Positions 7,901-18,185 of a DNA stretch of 27,484 nucleotides are shown here, one piece after another; the first letter of the stretch is position 1; each line of letters starts with the position of its first letter. Location of the stretch: NCBI GenBank assembly GCA_049999805.1, contig JBNGIO010006348.1, forward strand, positions 411,353 through 438,836, given 5' to 3'. A program made the position numbers and the translations under genes. Origin of the DNA: Folioceros fuciformis (lineage: Eukaryota; Anthocerotophyta; Anthocerotopsida; Anthocerotales). Under the pieces are notes generated by a model that was given only the letters and a program-made list of their open reading frames with translations, had not been told where the DNA came from and did not search any database.

Positions 7901-10610
7901 CAGTCAGATCTATGAGCGCCCATCTGCGCAAAAGCTCATGTTTGTCAGCAATTGTACCCCTTCACTTCCTCACTGCTAGACTGGACCAGCACAGGCAAAC
8001 GTTCATAAAGAGAATCATGGTGGAAACGACTTCCTGATAGCCACTGGAAAAGAATTGCTCAACCTTTTCTTGCTGACCCAAGTGTCTGTAAGACAGTCAG
8101 AATGTAGAGCACCCCCATCTTGACGTAGATGTCTCTCTAGTGCAGCACTCAGGCTAAGATCTGCCCCAAGCAGAATCTGCGCCAGTAGAGTTAAACAAGC
8201 AGGGTTCAATATTCAGCACAACAACCCAATTCCCCAACATGCTGAAATTTCACTACACCTGTTGGGCCTGGAAGATAGTGATATCTGTTTCCTCCTTAGT
8301 CTTCATGACCTGGGCGTGCGAATCAAGGGCAACCTGGTAGGCATCCACCCATTGCGCCTAAAAGCACAAGTAGGTTGTTTGTAAATCCTCATGCATCTAC
8401 AATGCGCGTTGACCACCAAACTCTCTACTTTTTGCTTCTGAGACAAACCTACTGATTCAAAATATCAACGCCGAAACAAGGTGTTTAAAATGGATCACCG
8501 TGTTGAAAGGTTCAGCTGCGGTCCAATGGAACTGACGCATTGGATGTCTGGAATACAGGGGACGTTTGATGCTCTTGTCCACAGCTGCGATTGACGTGAC
8601 AGGTTCAAACGTCATGCGACCAAATAGTTGCCGACATGCAGTTAACATGAAGTTAACATGCAGTGCCCTCCAGACTTTTGTTTAAGGAGTATCTATCACC
8701 TTCAAATATATTGTATTGCTCGCTCCTTCTTGTGGAAAGTACCTGGGCTCTTGACTTTTCGTCCTTAACCAAAAGCAACAAACACAACCACATTAGTCAA
8801 GGAACACGTGAACCCTAGAACTGATTGCCAATAGAAAGATAAGATCTACCTCGGTCAAAAAGTTGGCTTCCGCTTTGGACAAACCACGCCTGAATCAGAA
8901 GATCTGTTGTGAGATCAAACAGGATAAATACTGCAAATCAAACTATCATGGTAGCCAACGACAGCCAAGTTATTGGCATCCACAACATTTTAGAGTTGCC
9001 AAGCCAACCGAAGACCCCAACTCACCGATAACCATACATTCCCCGACTAGTATCTCGTCTGGGATTGAGGACAAATACATTGTAAGATTTGTCTATTCCA
9101 AGATAGTCTACAAGGCTGTCAAAAATGTGCTCCATGCTCTCTATGTCCACTTGCCAAACTGCTTCTGTGTCCGGTCTGTCAGCAAATGTATCCAGTTTAA
9201 ACATCACTGACGACACAGAATTGCAAACACGATTGGGTTGAAACAACCACCTTCATGCCTTACTTTGTGTCTGTGATGTTTTCCTTCCGTGCAAAAAGAG
9301 TAATGGCTTGTTCGACAACTTTCGCAACACCAGGCCCAAGGTCAATTGCGTGTACTGAATAGCTGCAAACAGCATACTTCAGGAACTATTATAGTTTGCT
9401 ATGCAGATGCCACAGTCACTCGAAAAAATGCCATAATTCCATGAGCTGCGAAAAAAATTGTTGTGCTTACTTGTAGTGCACACTACTAACAAGTGGAAGG
9501 GTATGACGCTGCTTTCCATCTGCCCGTACTCGATAAAATGGCGTGAGAGACTCTCCAAGCTGAGGTATGCGTGTGTGCTCTACTATATGGTCAATATTTG
9601 TGAACCATCGCTCCAGCTCATTCCTCCCCAGCTCGATTTCTGAAAGAAACTCATTGTAAGCTATGACATAAAATCAATAACGATGAAATGAAAACACTGA
9701 AAGAGTCCTTACGGTGGTTCCCTTCTTTGTCAAAGCCGATGAAGATGAAATTCACTGGGATCGGAAAATGGATTGCATCAACTACAGAAAAACCCAAGTA
9801 TGCCGCCACATTGCCTGCAACATGAACAGGATCAACAGATGTGCAGACGGAAGCTTTGCAGGCAGGACAAAACCCCTTGTACTGAAATCATGGAAAGCAT
9901 TAACAGACCAGATAGAAAAGTTTCCAGTACCTGCCTGGCTGTAATTCGCCAATCCTTGTTTGCCATACGGGGTGTGCTCCGGGAGATTCCAATCCTCATT
10001 CACTGAAAGATCGAGGAAGCAATCGAACAGGTGACGAGAACGAAATGACAATCGTCAGATGACTGTGCCGCGTTGGGAAAAGGGGAGTCCTGCAAATGAT
10101 GCACTTACCACGAGCCATCACGTCGTCACTCCAGAATTGGCTTTTAAACTTCATGTTGAAGAGAGACAGCACTGAAGGGACCAGCTTCCGACTTTTAAGC
10201 CCCGACAACCCTGAAGACTGCCAATTGCCAGCAGACCAGCAGAAGTGATTACACATAGCAGATGAAGAAGAGCTACAGAGTCTATTCTTTTTCCTTCCCA
10301 GCCACACAAAGCCCTACGTCTCTGGGTTTAGGGGTTTCGTATTAACAGCAAAGCCCGACAGTTAGCAATCCCGTCCACGTACCACATCCCGAAAATTGAG
10401 CCCCAGAGACCAGGCAACTCAACAGCCATCAGCTGCCTACAGATTCACACATTTGCTTGAACAGAGCTGCTTGATTCCAACGGAATCGGAAAGTCGTCAA
10501 ACATGAATTACCTTTACAGCGGATCCGGAGGACATCATCTCACACAGGAGCAAGGCCCAAAATGCAACATGAATAAGGCCGACGCCCGTGCCGGTAATTC
10601 GCCCAGCCAT
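4989..10610 (-). CDS. Large secretory-pathway membrane protein, At5g58100/At3g28720-like, 25 exons, 962 aa
   Basis: Exons in coding order: 10610-10512, 10217-10109, 10002-9931, 9814-9713, 9639-9471, 9362-9264, 9175-9026, 8889-8850, 8763-8700, 8584-8499, 8357-8259, 8176-8064, 7923-7793, 7740-7619, 7523-7418, 7274-7135, 7033-6875, 6803-6703, 6535-6369, 6213-6021, 5925-5838, 5750-5582, 5454-5393, 5316-5240, 5160-4989. All 24 introns (52-294 nt) are GT..AG, every phase joins, and the 2889-nt CDS divides by three. The protein has a signal peptide (about 1-31), a long presumably lumenal part, one membrane span (about 936-952) and a basic tail ending KPKLN, which fits the K-x-K-x-x ER-retrieval signal. 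Family-like stretches, judged from memory, include PVNFIFIGFDKEGNH, DLTAGPFTWGPTVGGEGVR, VPIFWLVQSGEP and DWTWSTGCHPFS. At5g58100 has been linked to pollen exine formation; a spore-wall role here is inference. The biochemical activity is unknown. The 3' end converges on the Ycf33-like gene. Individual small exons (9, 18, 23) are the least certain. Confidence 0.85.
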
Positions 10611-11853
10611 CGCGCCGCTGCGGAAACCGCTTGAGACAACCATGGGCGGAACGCTGCCAGACGACCAGAGTCGCAACAAGCGAAACAACATCACAAAAAA
10701 ATATATTTACTTATCGCATTTTTGCGTATTTCATAGATTAATTACACACCTCGGTTGTGAGCGAATCAGCCCTTAGGGACCATACAAGGAGATCCCAGCC
10801 AACCCAGCCTTCAGATGAGCAGTAGAAGGATGTGCAGTGGGAAGGCTCATATTTTTATTTCCAGTCCATGAACACCAGAAACAGGTTATGGTCAAGCACA
10901 AGCACTTATCGTGGGTTCTTAAATCCTATTCGAGAAGTACCATGGCATCCAAGTAGAGTTGGCTTGATGAATCATGTCCAAGCTATTCCTCCTATGTGAC
11001 TAATTCAACCACTGTTTCCTAGATTTTTGATCTTGCTTGGGTGTTCCCTTCACATTGCTCACATGCTATGCAATTTGAATTGCCTATGATATCATATCTT
11101 CTTTGATTGATTATATGTGAACACAAGTTTTTGTGATGGAGTAACAAGTGATGTCCTACCATCCTCCTACAATGGAGTAATAAATGATGTAGTACTATCC
11201 TCCTCAATCTACATCAAAATGCCAAGAAGAAGAGGAGAATCACCATTATGGAGACAGATTGTCAAGCCCATCTCAAGATGGACTCTTCCATATCTGATTG
11301 TAGAGAAGGAGAGTGAATGAATAGTTCTCAAGCAAAGCACACTCAACCATTGCTGGACAATCTTTGCCTACTTGCAAGGGATAGTTGGTGTAGCAAAGAG
11401 GTTCCTCCTCTCTAAAGCCTCCTATTTTTCCTTCACGTGAGATCATTCACAACAAAGTACAAAGAGGTCCTTTATCTCCCTCTGCAAAACGTCTAAAGGT
11501 CTGAGCTGATTTAATCAAACAGCAGGTTTCAAAACAGCCTCGTCCCTCGTGATCTCATATTCTTTGAGTTTATTTGCATCTCGTCTATGAGCTATCGGTA
11601 CTCTGTGACTAAGCTTCCATCCGGGTCGAGGTGAGGAGGGGGACGGGATCTGGAGGTGAGGACGGAGTCCATTTGCCCGAGTAGCGGAAGAACGGGGCCG
11701 CTAGGTCACCCCAGGATGACAGTCGCAAAAGTATGTAGAGACACGTGTTTGGATAGCGTTTCCCGCATCGTGAATAAAGCCCGAACGGCAGACATTTTAG
11801 CTTTTTTCCGCTTCCTCTTCGTTTGGAAGGTGCAGAGCGGCGAGGCAGCAACG
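10611..11853. promoter_or_regulatory. Divergent intergenic region between the 25-exon gene and bL35c
   Basis: 1.24 kb between two start codons pointing away from each other, so both promoters and 5' UTRs should lie here. I see no coding sequence I trust and no repeat. The 11620-11853 part next to bL35c is more GC-rich and fits a 5' UTR. I cannot place core promoter elements with confidence. Confidence 0.45.
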
Positions 11854-12441
11854 ATGGCTTGTGTGACGGCTCCCGCATGCCATGTCTCCGTCTCGCTCAG
11901 CAGCAGCAGCGTTAGGAGCAGGAATGGAATGGGGAGGCCTTGTGTCTCAGCTGTGGCTCCACTCCGTTCCTCGTTCCGGGGGATTGCGTTGTCGGGATCC
12001 ATCACCAGGAGGAGCAGTGGCGACCGAGCCGGCACAGCAGTTCACCGCAGCATGGCTCCCATCGTAGCAGCGGCCGGATACAAGATGAAGTCTCACAAGG
12101 CGTCTGCGAAGAGGTTCAGAGTCACAGGGAGCGGCAAGATCGTGCGGAGGCAGGCTGGCAAGCAGCACTTGCTGCGGAAGAAGACAACCAAGAGGAGGAA
12201 TAGGTTGACGGGACTGGTACGCTGTTTGTTAAGTCCGTTCGTCTTGGATTTTCAGGTTTGCTTCTGTTTAATGCTTTGTAGATTGGATAGGTTGCCTTGT
12301 GGCGTGGCGGATATAGCTGCATGTCATCGGATAGCCGCGGTAGCACTGATTTTTGGTCTGGTTTGCTTGCAGACGGAAGTCTTTAGAGGTGACTACGATA
12401 ACGTTATCGGAGCCTTGCCTTACCTGAAGGTCCTTAGATAA
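11854..12441 (+). CDS. PRPL35: Plastid ribosomal protein bL35c, two exons
   Basis: Large-subunit protein of the chloroplast ribosome. Exons 11854-12216 and 12373-12441 give 143 residues. The first ~65 residues are rich in Ser, Ala, Val and Arg with few acidic residues ([19 protein letters not shown]), typical of a plastid transit peptide. The mature part begins near [13 protein letters not shown], followed by [20 protein letters not shown], the family's basic core. Exon 2 supplies [17 protein letters not shown], the ending seen in plant bL35c. The splice GACTG|GTACGC...TTGCAG|ACGG gives the same spacing as the plant homologues I remember. The 156-nt intron is a multiple of three and has no in-frame stop, so the unspliced frame is also open. 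An in-frame ATG exists upstream at 11656, but the region after it looks like a 5' UTR. The ATG at 11854 has a good plant context (ACGATGGC). Confidence 0.93.
   Translation: MACVTAPACHVSVSLSSSSVRSRNGMGRPCVSAVAPLRSSFRGIALSGSITRRSSGDRAGTAVHRSMAPIVAAAGYKMKSHKASAKRFRVTGSGKIVRRQAGKQHLLRKKTTKRRNRLTGLVRCLLSPFVLDFQVCFCLMLCRLDRLPCGVADIAACHRIAAVALIFGLVCLQTEVFRGDYDNVIGALPYLKVLR
12217..12372 (+). other. In-frame, stop-free 156-nt intron of bL35c
   Basis: GT..AG intron of 52 codons without a stop in the gene's frame. Retention would insert 52 mostly hydrophobic and Cys-rich residues between the conserved core and the conserved C terminus. The insert is unlike any ribosomal sequence, so splicing is assumed. 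Confidence 0.8.
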
Positions 12442-12866
12442 TAGGTGCCAATTACTGTTTGCTATGCGCTGGCAAGACCGATCGCTGGCCTGGCTATCTA
12501 CTTCATGAAACTTTTTCGTTATGAGATATAGCTCGCGCTGAAGTCGAGTGGTGGAAGGCAATTTGTACTGTGTGTGTTATGACTGGCAGCTGTCACAACG
12601 CGCCGAAAGGCCATTTGCCGAGCTTTGCAGATGCACATCAGCCCCCCCCTGCAGTGGCAGGGGCACATGGGTATCGTGTTTGGATGGGTTGGCATTGTCT
12701 TTTACAGGTTCTGCATCTGGCGTGCACGTTACGACACCGTACAAGTGCCACACTCGGCCACAGTACAGCTTGGCTATTAAAGGTAGAAAAGGTAGTAAAC
12801 AGTTTAGGTGAAGAAAAGCTTTGTCCTGATTAATTAAGATAACAATGGTGGCATTCCATTGCGGTC
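12442..12866. other. Spacer between convergent bL35c and phosphatase genes
   Basis: 425 bp between two stop codons on opposite strands. It presumably holds both 3' UTRs. I see no gene, repeat or RNA structure of note. Confidence 0.5.
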
Positions 12867-14792
12867 TCACAACCACGATGCATCCATGCTGCTTTTGTGG
12901 AGCTGAAATGCAGGATTCACCCATGCCCCGCAGCTGCACTGCATTCCAGCCCAGTGGAAGTTACCAAGCTTGGCTTGGCAGTTTGCGCAGTTCAGCTTAC
13001 CAGAAGTAGCCCCTTCTTCGAACACTGTCAAAGAGACAAGAACAGGTCTGATGCTCAACCTTCTAGTTGAGGACAAACAGAAATGACTGTCCTCAAGGAG
13101 TGGGTGTATTTACCTGGGTTCATCCATTGTATGGGCTCAACAAAGATTGAAGAGCACAATGGCATGCTAACATCATCTCCTGGCTTCTTCACTCGTTTCC
13201 TCAAATTTAAGTAGAAGACGCCGCTCCCGGACTCATGCATAATGACGTTGCTCTTCGATGCAACCAATCTCCGACATTTCTTGCACCGGTAAACTGTGAA
13301 TGGCTTTGTTTCCGATCCGTTTGGATCACCTCTCAAAGTGGTCGAATCAACATCTTGAAGCTCACCAGGGTCTGGGGCGCAGCTGGACGGGTCTATCCTT
13401 GCACCCCTAGCGTGAGCTTCACCTGACAGACAGGGTGACAGAGGGTGAGAGCTTTCATCGGACAATTCAGCAGGTCACAGAAAAATATTGTGGGTGTGCT
13501 CACCTAAGTTCTCCAGGCGGAACTGCTTGTAGGTCGGGCTTTGGCGATCTATGACGAAACCCATCTCTTGAAACATATTCAGCTTGGGGGGGACACAGGC
13601 AAATGGGAATGATCAGGGCTAAAGATTAAGTCATGTTCCTCGCGTCAAGGGCATGACGAGTTCAGCCAGCTGCGTCTAGGCGAACTCATATTGAGATGGT
13701 GACCTGACCGCAGTGGCAGTGCAAGGAAAATGCAAAGACAAGGACAGGACACTGATTGGGGTCACATTCCAGCCACGGAAGCTAGACCCTCTACGCCTAC
13801 GTTGCCAGAAACGTTGGGTGGATTCTCCACAATTCTATGCTTCTGGAAAATCGCCTAGAACCAAGGTATGCATCCCATCCTCAAAACATAGTACTACCCC
13901 GCACATTTGTTATCAGCATGGCATCGTCTCATGATTGCATACAATCCACTTTCTCCATGCATTCCAACAACATCGTTGCGAAGGGTCAAACCATTCATCA
14001 TGCATAAATAGTTATGGCGTTCTGATGAAGGGCTTCCCCATGCATAATTCACAAGGGTTACCTGCTGCCAGAAGCCGAGATTAGGGCAGATACCGCTACT
14101 GACTTCTTTCAGGGATTTGTGTGCATCTGTAAAGACAACAAGGAGCTTCCGTAAGGTGATACTGGATCGGAGCGAATCTGATTCCGTTGTGCCGATCCCG
14201 GGATGCAGAGACATGAAGTAAGCAGACAACTGTGGCACAACTAGGCTTTGGGACTAAACTGCTCCTTGAGTGCGTACCTTCCAATTTTAAGCGCTCACTC
14301 TTCATCAGGTACGCTATCACAACCGCAGCACTGCATTGAAAAGACAGCTATGTACAGCAACCCCCTTGCACGTGAGGACAGTGAAAGAACAGAATTTGCG
14401 GCACTTCGATTGTCTAACCTCCGAGATACGCCTGCTAAGCAATGTACCAGCACAGAACCAGATCCCCTCGCCATCTCAATAAACTCCAAGCACACTTCCA
14501 GGTTGTCCAGCAGATTTTGGGTATCGACATCTCGCAGTGGCACGTTCATGCTGACGATTTTGGGTCCTGACCCATGGGCAGACGCAGTTGCCGGTGTATC
14601 ACTGCTGCTGCGTGATGTTTCTTCTACCCTGGGGTCGAGGACAGGATATGGAGCAACTTTGCGGCCATTGGACAGTTTCTGAGCAGGTGGAATGAGACTG
14701 AGCACGTGAGTGATCTGTGTCTCGGACGCTGTCAGCACTGCCTGTGCATCCTCAATATCTCCGATGTAGAGGCGTTCTCGAACTTGCTTCAT
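12867..14792 (-). CDS. DUSP12: Dual-specificity phosphatase of the DUSP12/YVH1 family with C-terminal zinc-binding domain
   Basis: Exons 14792-14419, 14330-14278, 14126-14062, 13582-13504, 13422-13114 and 13024-12867 join in phase to give 345 residues, close to human DUSP12 and yeast Yvh1. The phosphatase domain opens with RLYIGDIEDA and carries the catalytic loop VHCLAGVSRS, with nucleophile C118. The intron splits the final Ser codon, so the unspliced reading breaks just after the motif. AAVVIAYLMKSE and CPNLGFWQQLNMFQEMG are typical of the family. The C-terminal zinc region has C237-x2-C240, C280, C306-x2-C309, C323-x-C325 and H336, with the hallmark strings FVEPIQWM and WAGMQCSCG. Yeast Yvh1 acts in 60S ribosome maturation by promoting Mrt4 release, mainly through this zinc domain, so a similar nuclear/cytoplasmic role is likely. 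An unusual Ser/Pro/Ala-rich insert (about 38-78) lies within the phosphatase domain. An in-frame TAA lies just upstream of the chosen ATG. Confidence 0.92.
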
Positions 14793-15994
14793 TTCTTCCT
14801 TGGCTGTTTAACCATTCAGCAACTTCACTCAGAGACTCAAAAAGTCATCACCTCGGTCAGAAGGAGCCTAGCGAACCTCTTTCAAACAAACTTGTGCGTC
14901 ATGCAGGTCTTGTGTACTTCCACAATAGCTAGCAGTTCTCTCCTCTACTTATTGTCACTCAGATGCGCCGCCCAGAGCAGCCAATCAGGCCCGATCCAGC
15001 CTCAAGAAGTCATCGCGGCTCTCACCCTCTCAGGCAGACTTCTCACTCGTTCAGCTCGCAACGGCCCCCCTTGAAATAGTTTCTCAGATTCCTGGTACCG
15101 AGACCCGCTTTTATGCTGATGTTGATGACAGTAGGTACTGGGTACCGTCGATACAACCTGCTGACAAGTTGCCCAACAGAATATCATTATATACTTGGTA
15201 ACTGATTAAAGAAGTGCGCCAGATTGCTTTTCGAATTGGAAGTGACCTAAATCCGTGTTGGTATGTGGAAGGGATTGACGATGAGGAGCATCCAGACTGC
15301 GGCTTAAGCTTCTCATGGAAACAGAGATGTTTTGGGTGAAGGAAGTGAGACATGAGGTGTATGCCAGATCCACCTCCTTCCATGTGCTGGCTGAAGGAGG
15401 CTGGCTCACAGCTACAGGCACGATGCCGTTGTGGACACTGTCACTAGCAGAAAACCATGGTAGCAGGTCCCAGTCCCACGCAAAGAAGCAAGCGCTCATC
15501 ATCTGGAGCTGGTTTTGTTGTACCCGGAGGAAGCTATCCATCCACACTGCGTTTATTCACTGCCTCTACTGCTCCGGTAGGTGTGACATGTACGACCAAT
15601 CCATTTGCAGGTCGCCATGGGCGGCCCCCACTAGTGGCTGTTTGCGTTTGAGCCTTTCCTTTCCAGGTGCGCTTTCTTATCAGCAGGGAATGGTCCTGGT
15701 TTGCTTACAGGTGCTCTCCACCGATTAGATGTCGGCTTGTGGCCTGGTTGCGTGCAGCATGGTCCGGCCGCCCAGGACCTCTCCACACCCATGACAAAAG
15801 TTGTCTCCCTAGTGGGGACCAATCTGACCATCTCACCTTAATTTGGAAAATGCTGATTATATTATAGAATAGTTAGTTAGGCCCTCAACCCTGATCATTC
15901 ACTACCCTTAAAACTGACTGGTCTGACCTTGCTAGTTATCATATTCACAAAGCTCCTTCCCAACTACATCTTAATCAATAATTACTTTACTTGG
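14793..15994. other. Upstream region of the phosphatase gene; no assignable gene
   Basis: About 1.2 kb. The part next to 14792 should hold the phosphatase promoter and 5' UTR. A more GC-balanced stretch at about 15300-15830 has overlapping medium-length frames on both strands (for example a 64-codon + frame at 15457-15651), but I recognise none and cannot build a spliced model. It could hold an unrecognised exon, a decayed gene or a non-coding transcript. Confidence 0.35.
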
Positions 15995-16170
15995 GAAAAG
16001 CAAGATAGGAAACCATCTATAGGAAACCCATCTACCCCAAGAGCCATTGTGAACCAACCACTCGAGAAAACCAAGATGGAAACCCATCTATCCTCAAAGA
16101 AGTGAGAACCAAGATGGAACCCATCTACCCCTAGAGGAGTGAGGACCAAGATGGAAACCCATCTACCCAA
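15995..16170. repeat. Degenerate 37-38-bp tandem repeat with AGATGG..CCATCT cores
   Basis: Three clear copies of AGATGGAAACCCATCTA (one with a one-base deletion) begin near 16074, 16111 and 16149. Two weaker copies lie near 16003 and 16016. Each clear unit contains a 6-bp inverted repeat (AGATGG/CCATCT) with a short loop, and the spacer is ACCAAG- or GTGAG-rich. No coding sequence is involved. Confidence 0.65.
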
Positions 16171-16190
16171 AATATGCCCATTTAGGCCCA

Positions 16191-16223
16191 TGTGTTTGCT
16201 CTAACATGATTAGAGCAAACACA
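16191..16223. repeat. Perfect 14-bp inverted repeat with 5-nt loop
   Basis: TGTGTTTGCTCTAA, loop CATGA, then TTAGAGCAAACACA. All 14 base pairs match. It lies just after the 37-38-bp repeat and before an AT-rich stretch. It could be a MITE end, a transcript hairpin, or chance expansion; no run of T follows it. Confidence 0.8.
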
Positions 16224-18185
16224 CAAACACTTAGAACGCCATAATTATCCACCTTTAAATTATGATGATTTTTATTATCAATTCATGATAATTTAAGGGT
16301 TATAACACTTCATTGTCCCCATGATGCGTTGATATGCATCCACTCATGCGCTTGTTGTTTTAAGTTGGAACAAGATATGCATGGTCCATAATTTTGGAAG
16401 GATGGCACAAAATAAAAATGCCTTTATCAACTACCTTCAACTTAGCGTCCTAGACATACATGTGCAAAGCTTGCTATTCATCAATCACTATCCAAAATTA
16501 AAAAAAAAACCCCTTTTATATTTTCTTGCACTTGTTAAATATTTACTTTTATAACTATTCCTTTTCCACAAGTATTACCTTTTTATAAAATTTTCTTTTA
16601 CTTTAATTACACGGTCCTCCAAGGAATAACAAACTCTTACATCATCCTCGTTTATAGAGCTAGAAAAATCCAAGTGTGGAACTTCGATATATGCTTCTCA
16701 TTCAGATAATAAATGAGCACTAGTACTTATTTAAGTTAGGCTTAAAAAATAAATTTGATCATAATTATACTTATTTTTATTATATCAATTAGGGCTCGAT
16801 GATTTGGTTCGTTTGGTGATCTTCTTACTTCTTTAGGAGTAGATAAATTTCTCATCTTATTTTTCTATCTATGGAATCGTTTTATTAAATATAAATATAA
16901 TTAATACTATATTTAATATATATAATTAAAGTGTATAATTATGGATCCCATCTTTTGATGGGACGCACGAGGAGGGTCGTGGACTGTGCATATTGGCTAT
17001 AGAAGGATTGAAAAGGGGATGCCTGATTTGGAAAACAAAGCGTGGTTAAACCGTCTAAATCAAACTCATCATTTGAGAATCTTAGATTACGTCTGTTCTG
17101 ATTTTCCCACACAGCCAAAGGGGTGCCGGGGTTTGTTCCTCTACCACTGGCGAACCGGTTTACGGAACCTGAATGGACACGAAACCTTGTCCAACAATCG
17201 TGTGGGCTTGGTTGTTGCTCCAATGACAAGCATTGGTGCTTGTCATCCAGATCCCGTCTCTCCTTCCAGGAATGCGACCCAGGTTGAAGCTCCCCACGTG
17301 TAGCTCCCATGGCGAAGCCTGCTGTTTGGAGTGGGCCGTTAACCCTTCACGTATTTGTGCGCCTGATGTCGTGCATGCAGCTGGGAACTTGCCTGTTCCT
17401 CGGAAGCTGAGCCGTCCAACGGGAAGCACATGAAGGGACGGACTCAGGACAAAAGGCATTTTCATAAGGACCATGACACATGTTGCCTGCTTGAGGCCCA
17501 GGGTGTGGGACAAGGAAAGGGGTGCTGTAGAGGAGCATCAGTCTGGGTATAGGGCTGCTTTCCGATTCCGTTGTGGCATACAGGTTAGAAGCTGGACTTG
17601 AAAACGAAAGGAAGGGAAACCTGTCCCGTAAGAGACTAGGGTTCGCTGAAGCAGGTCCTGTAACACTGTCGCTTGACAACAACTGTGATGCACCCTTTCC
17701 AAAAAGTTCAGCCCGACTCCAGGACTCGCTAAGGCGGTCACGAAGTGTTCCTCCCCCTTCAGTTTGTGTACACGAGTTGCCTGGACGTGATGAGGCTCAG
17801 AAAGCACTGGCTTTCTCGGAGGTGAAATGTGGACCAACGGCGATGGCTTGATGTGAGATCTTTTCTATAAGAACCTGACTCCACCTTAAAGCCTCCCTGC
17901 ACAGCTTTGATCGGATAGCAATGTCAGCCTGTGAGCGTCATCGGCAAATTGAATGCATCAAGCGAAAGAAAAACTGAGGGAATCCTGATCAACTGCTGAA
18001 ATTGAACCAAGTTCCCTGTTTCATGGGGGTAATTCCCTTATTCTTGGACAGTACCTCTGTGTGTGCCTGGATACGCAGATCCACAGATCTGCCACTCTGC
18101 TCACGAGCTACTGAATAGCTGCCTGTGCTTGGATAAGCACAGCTGCGTGCTTTCAACGTTTGTCAGACGAAAGCATTGTGTCAAG
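16224..18185. other. AT-rich to mixed non-coding region
   Basis: 16224-16935 is strongly AT-rich with homopolymer runs and no coding potential. 17000-17870 is less AT-rich with overlapping frames on both strands (99-123 codons on the minus strand), but none resembles a known family. A small inverted repeat (TCCCATC..GATGGGA) occurs near 16945-16962. 17870-18185 follows the PPR stop and presumably holds its 3' UTR; I see no relic of a DYW domain in it. Confidence 0.4.

Noticed and set aside
9846-9881. Exon joining to TACAAGGGG via a GC-AG intron in the 25-exon gene
   Set aside because: The normal GT donor with the acceptor at 9815 keeps the phase and gives the family-like NYSQAGNVAAYLG junction, so no unusual intron is needed.
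11656-11853. Upstream in-frame ATG extending bL35c by 66 residues
   Set aside because: The peptide from 11854 already looks like a complete transit peptide. The extension is not transit-like, and 11854 has the better start context.
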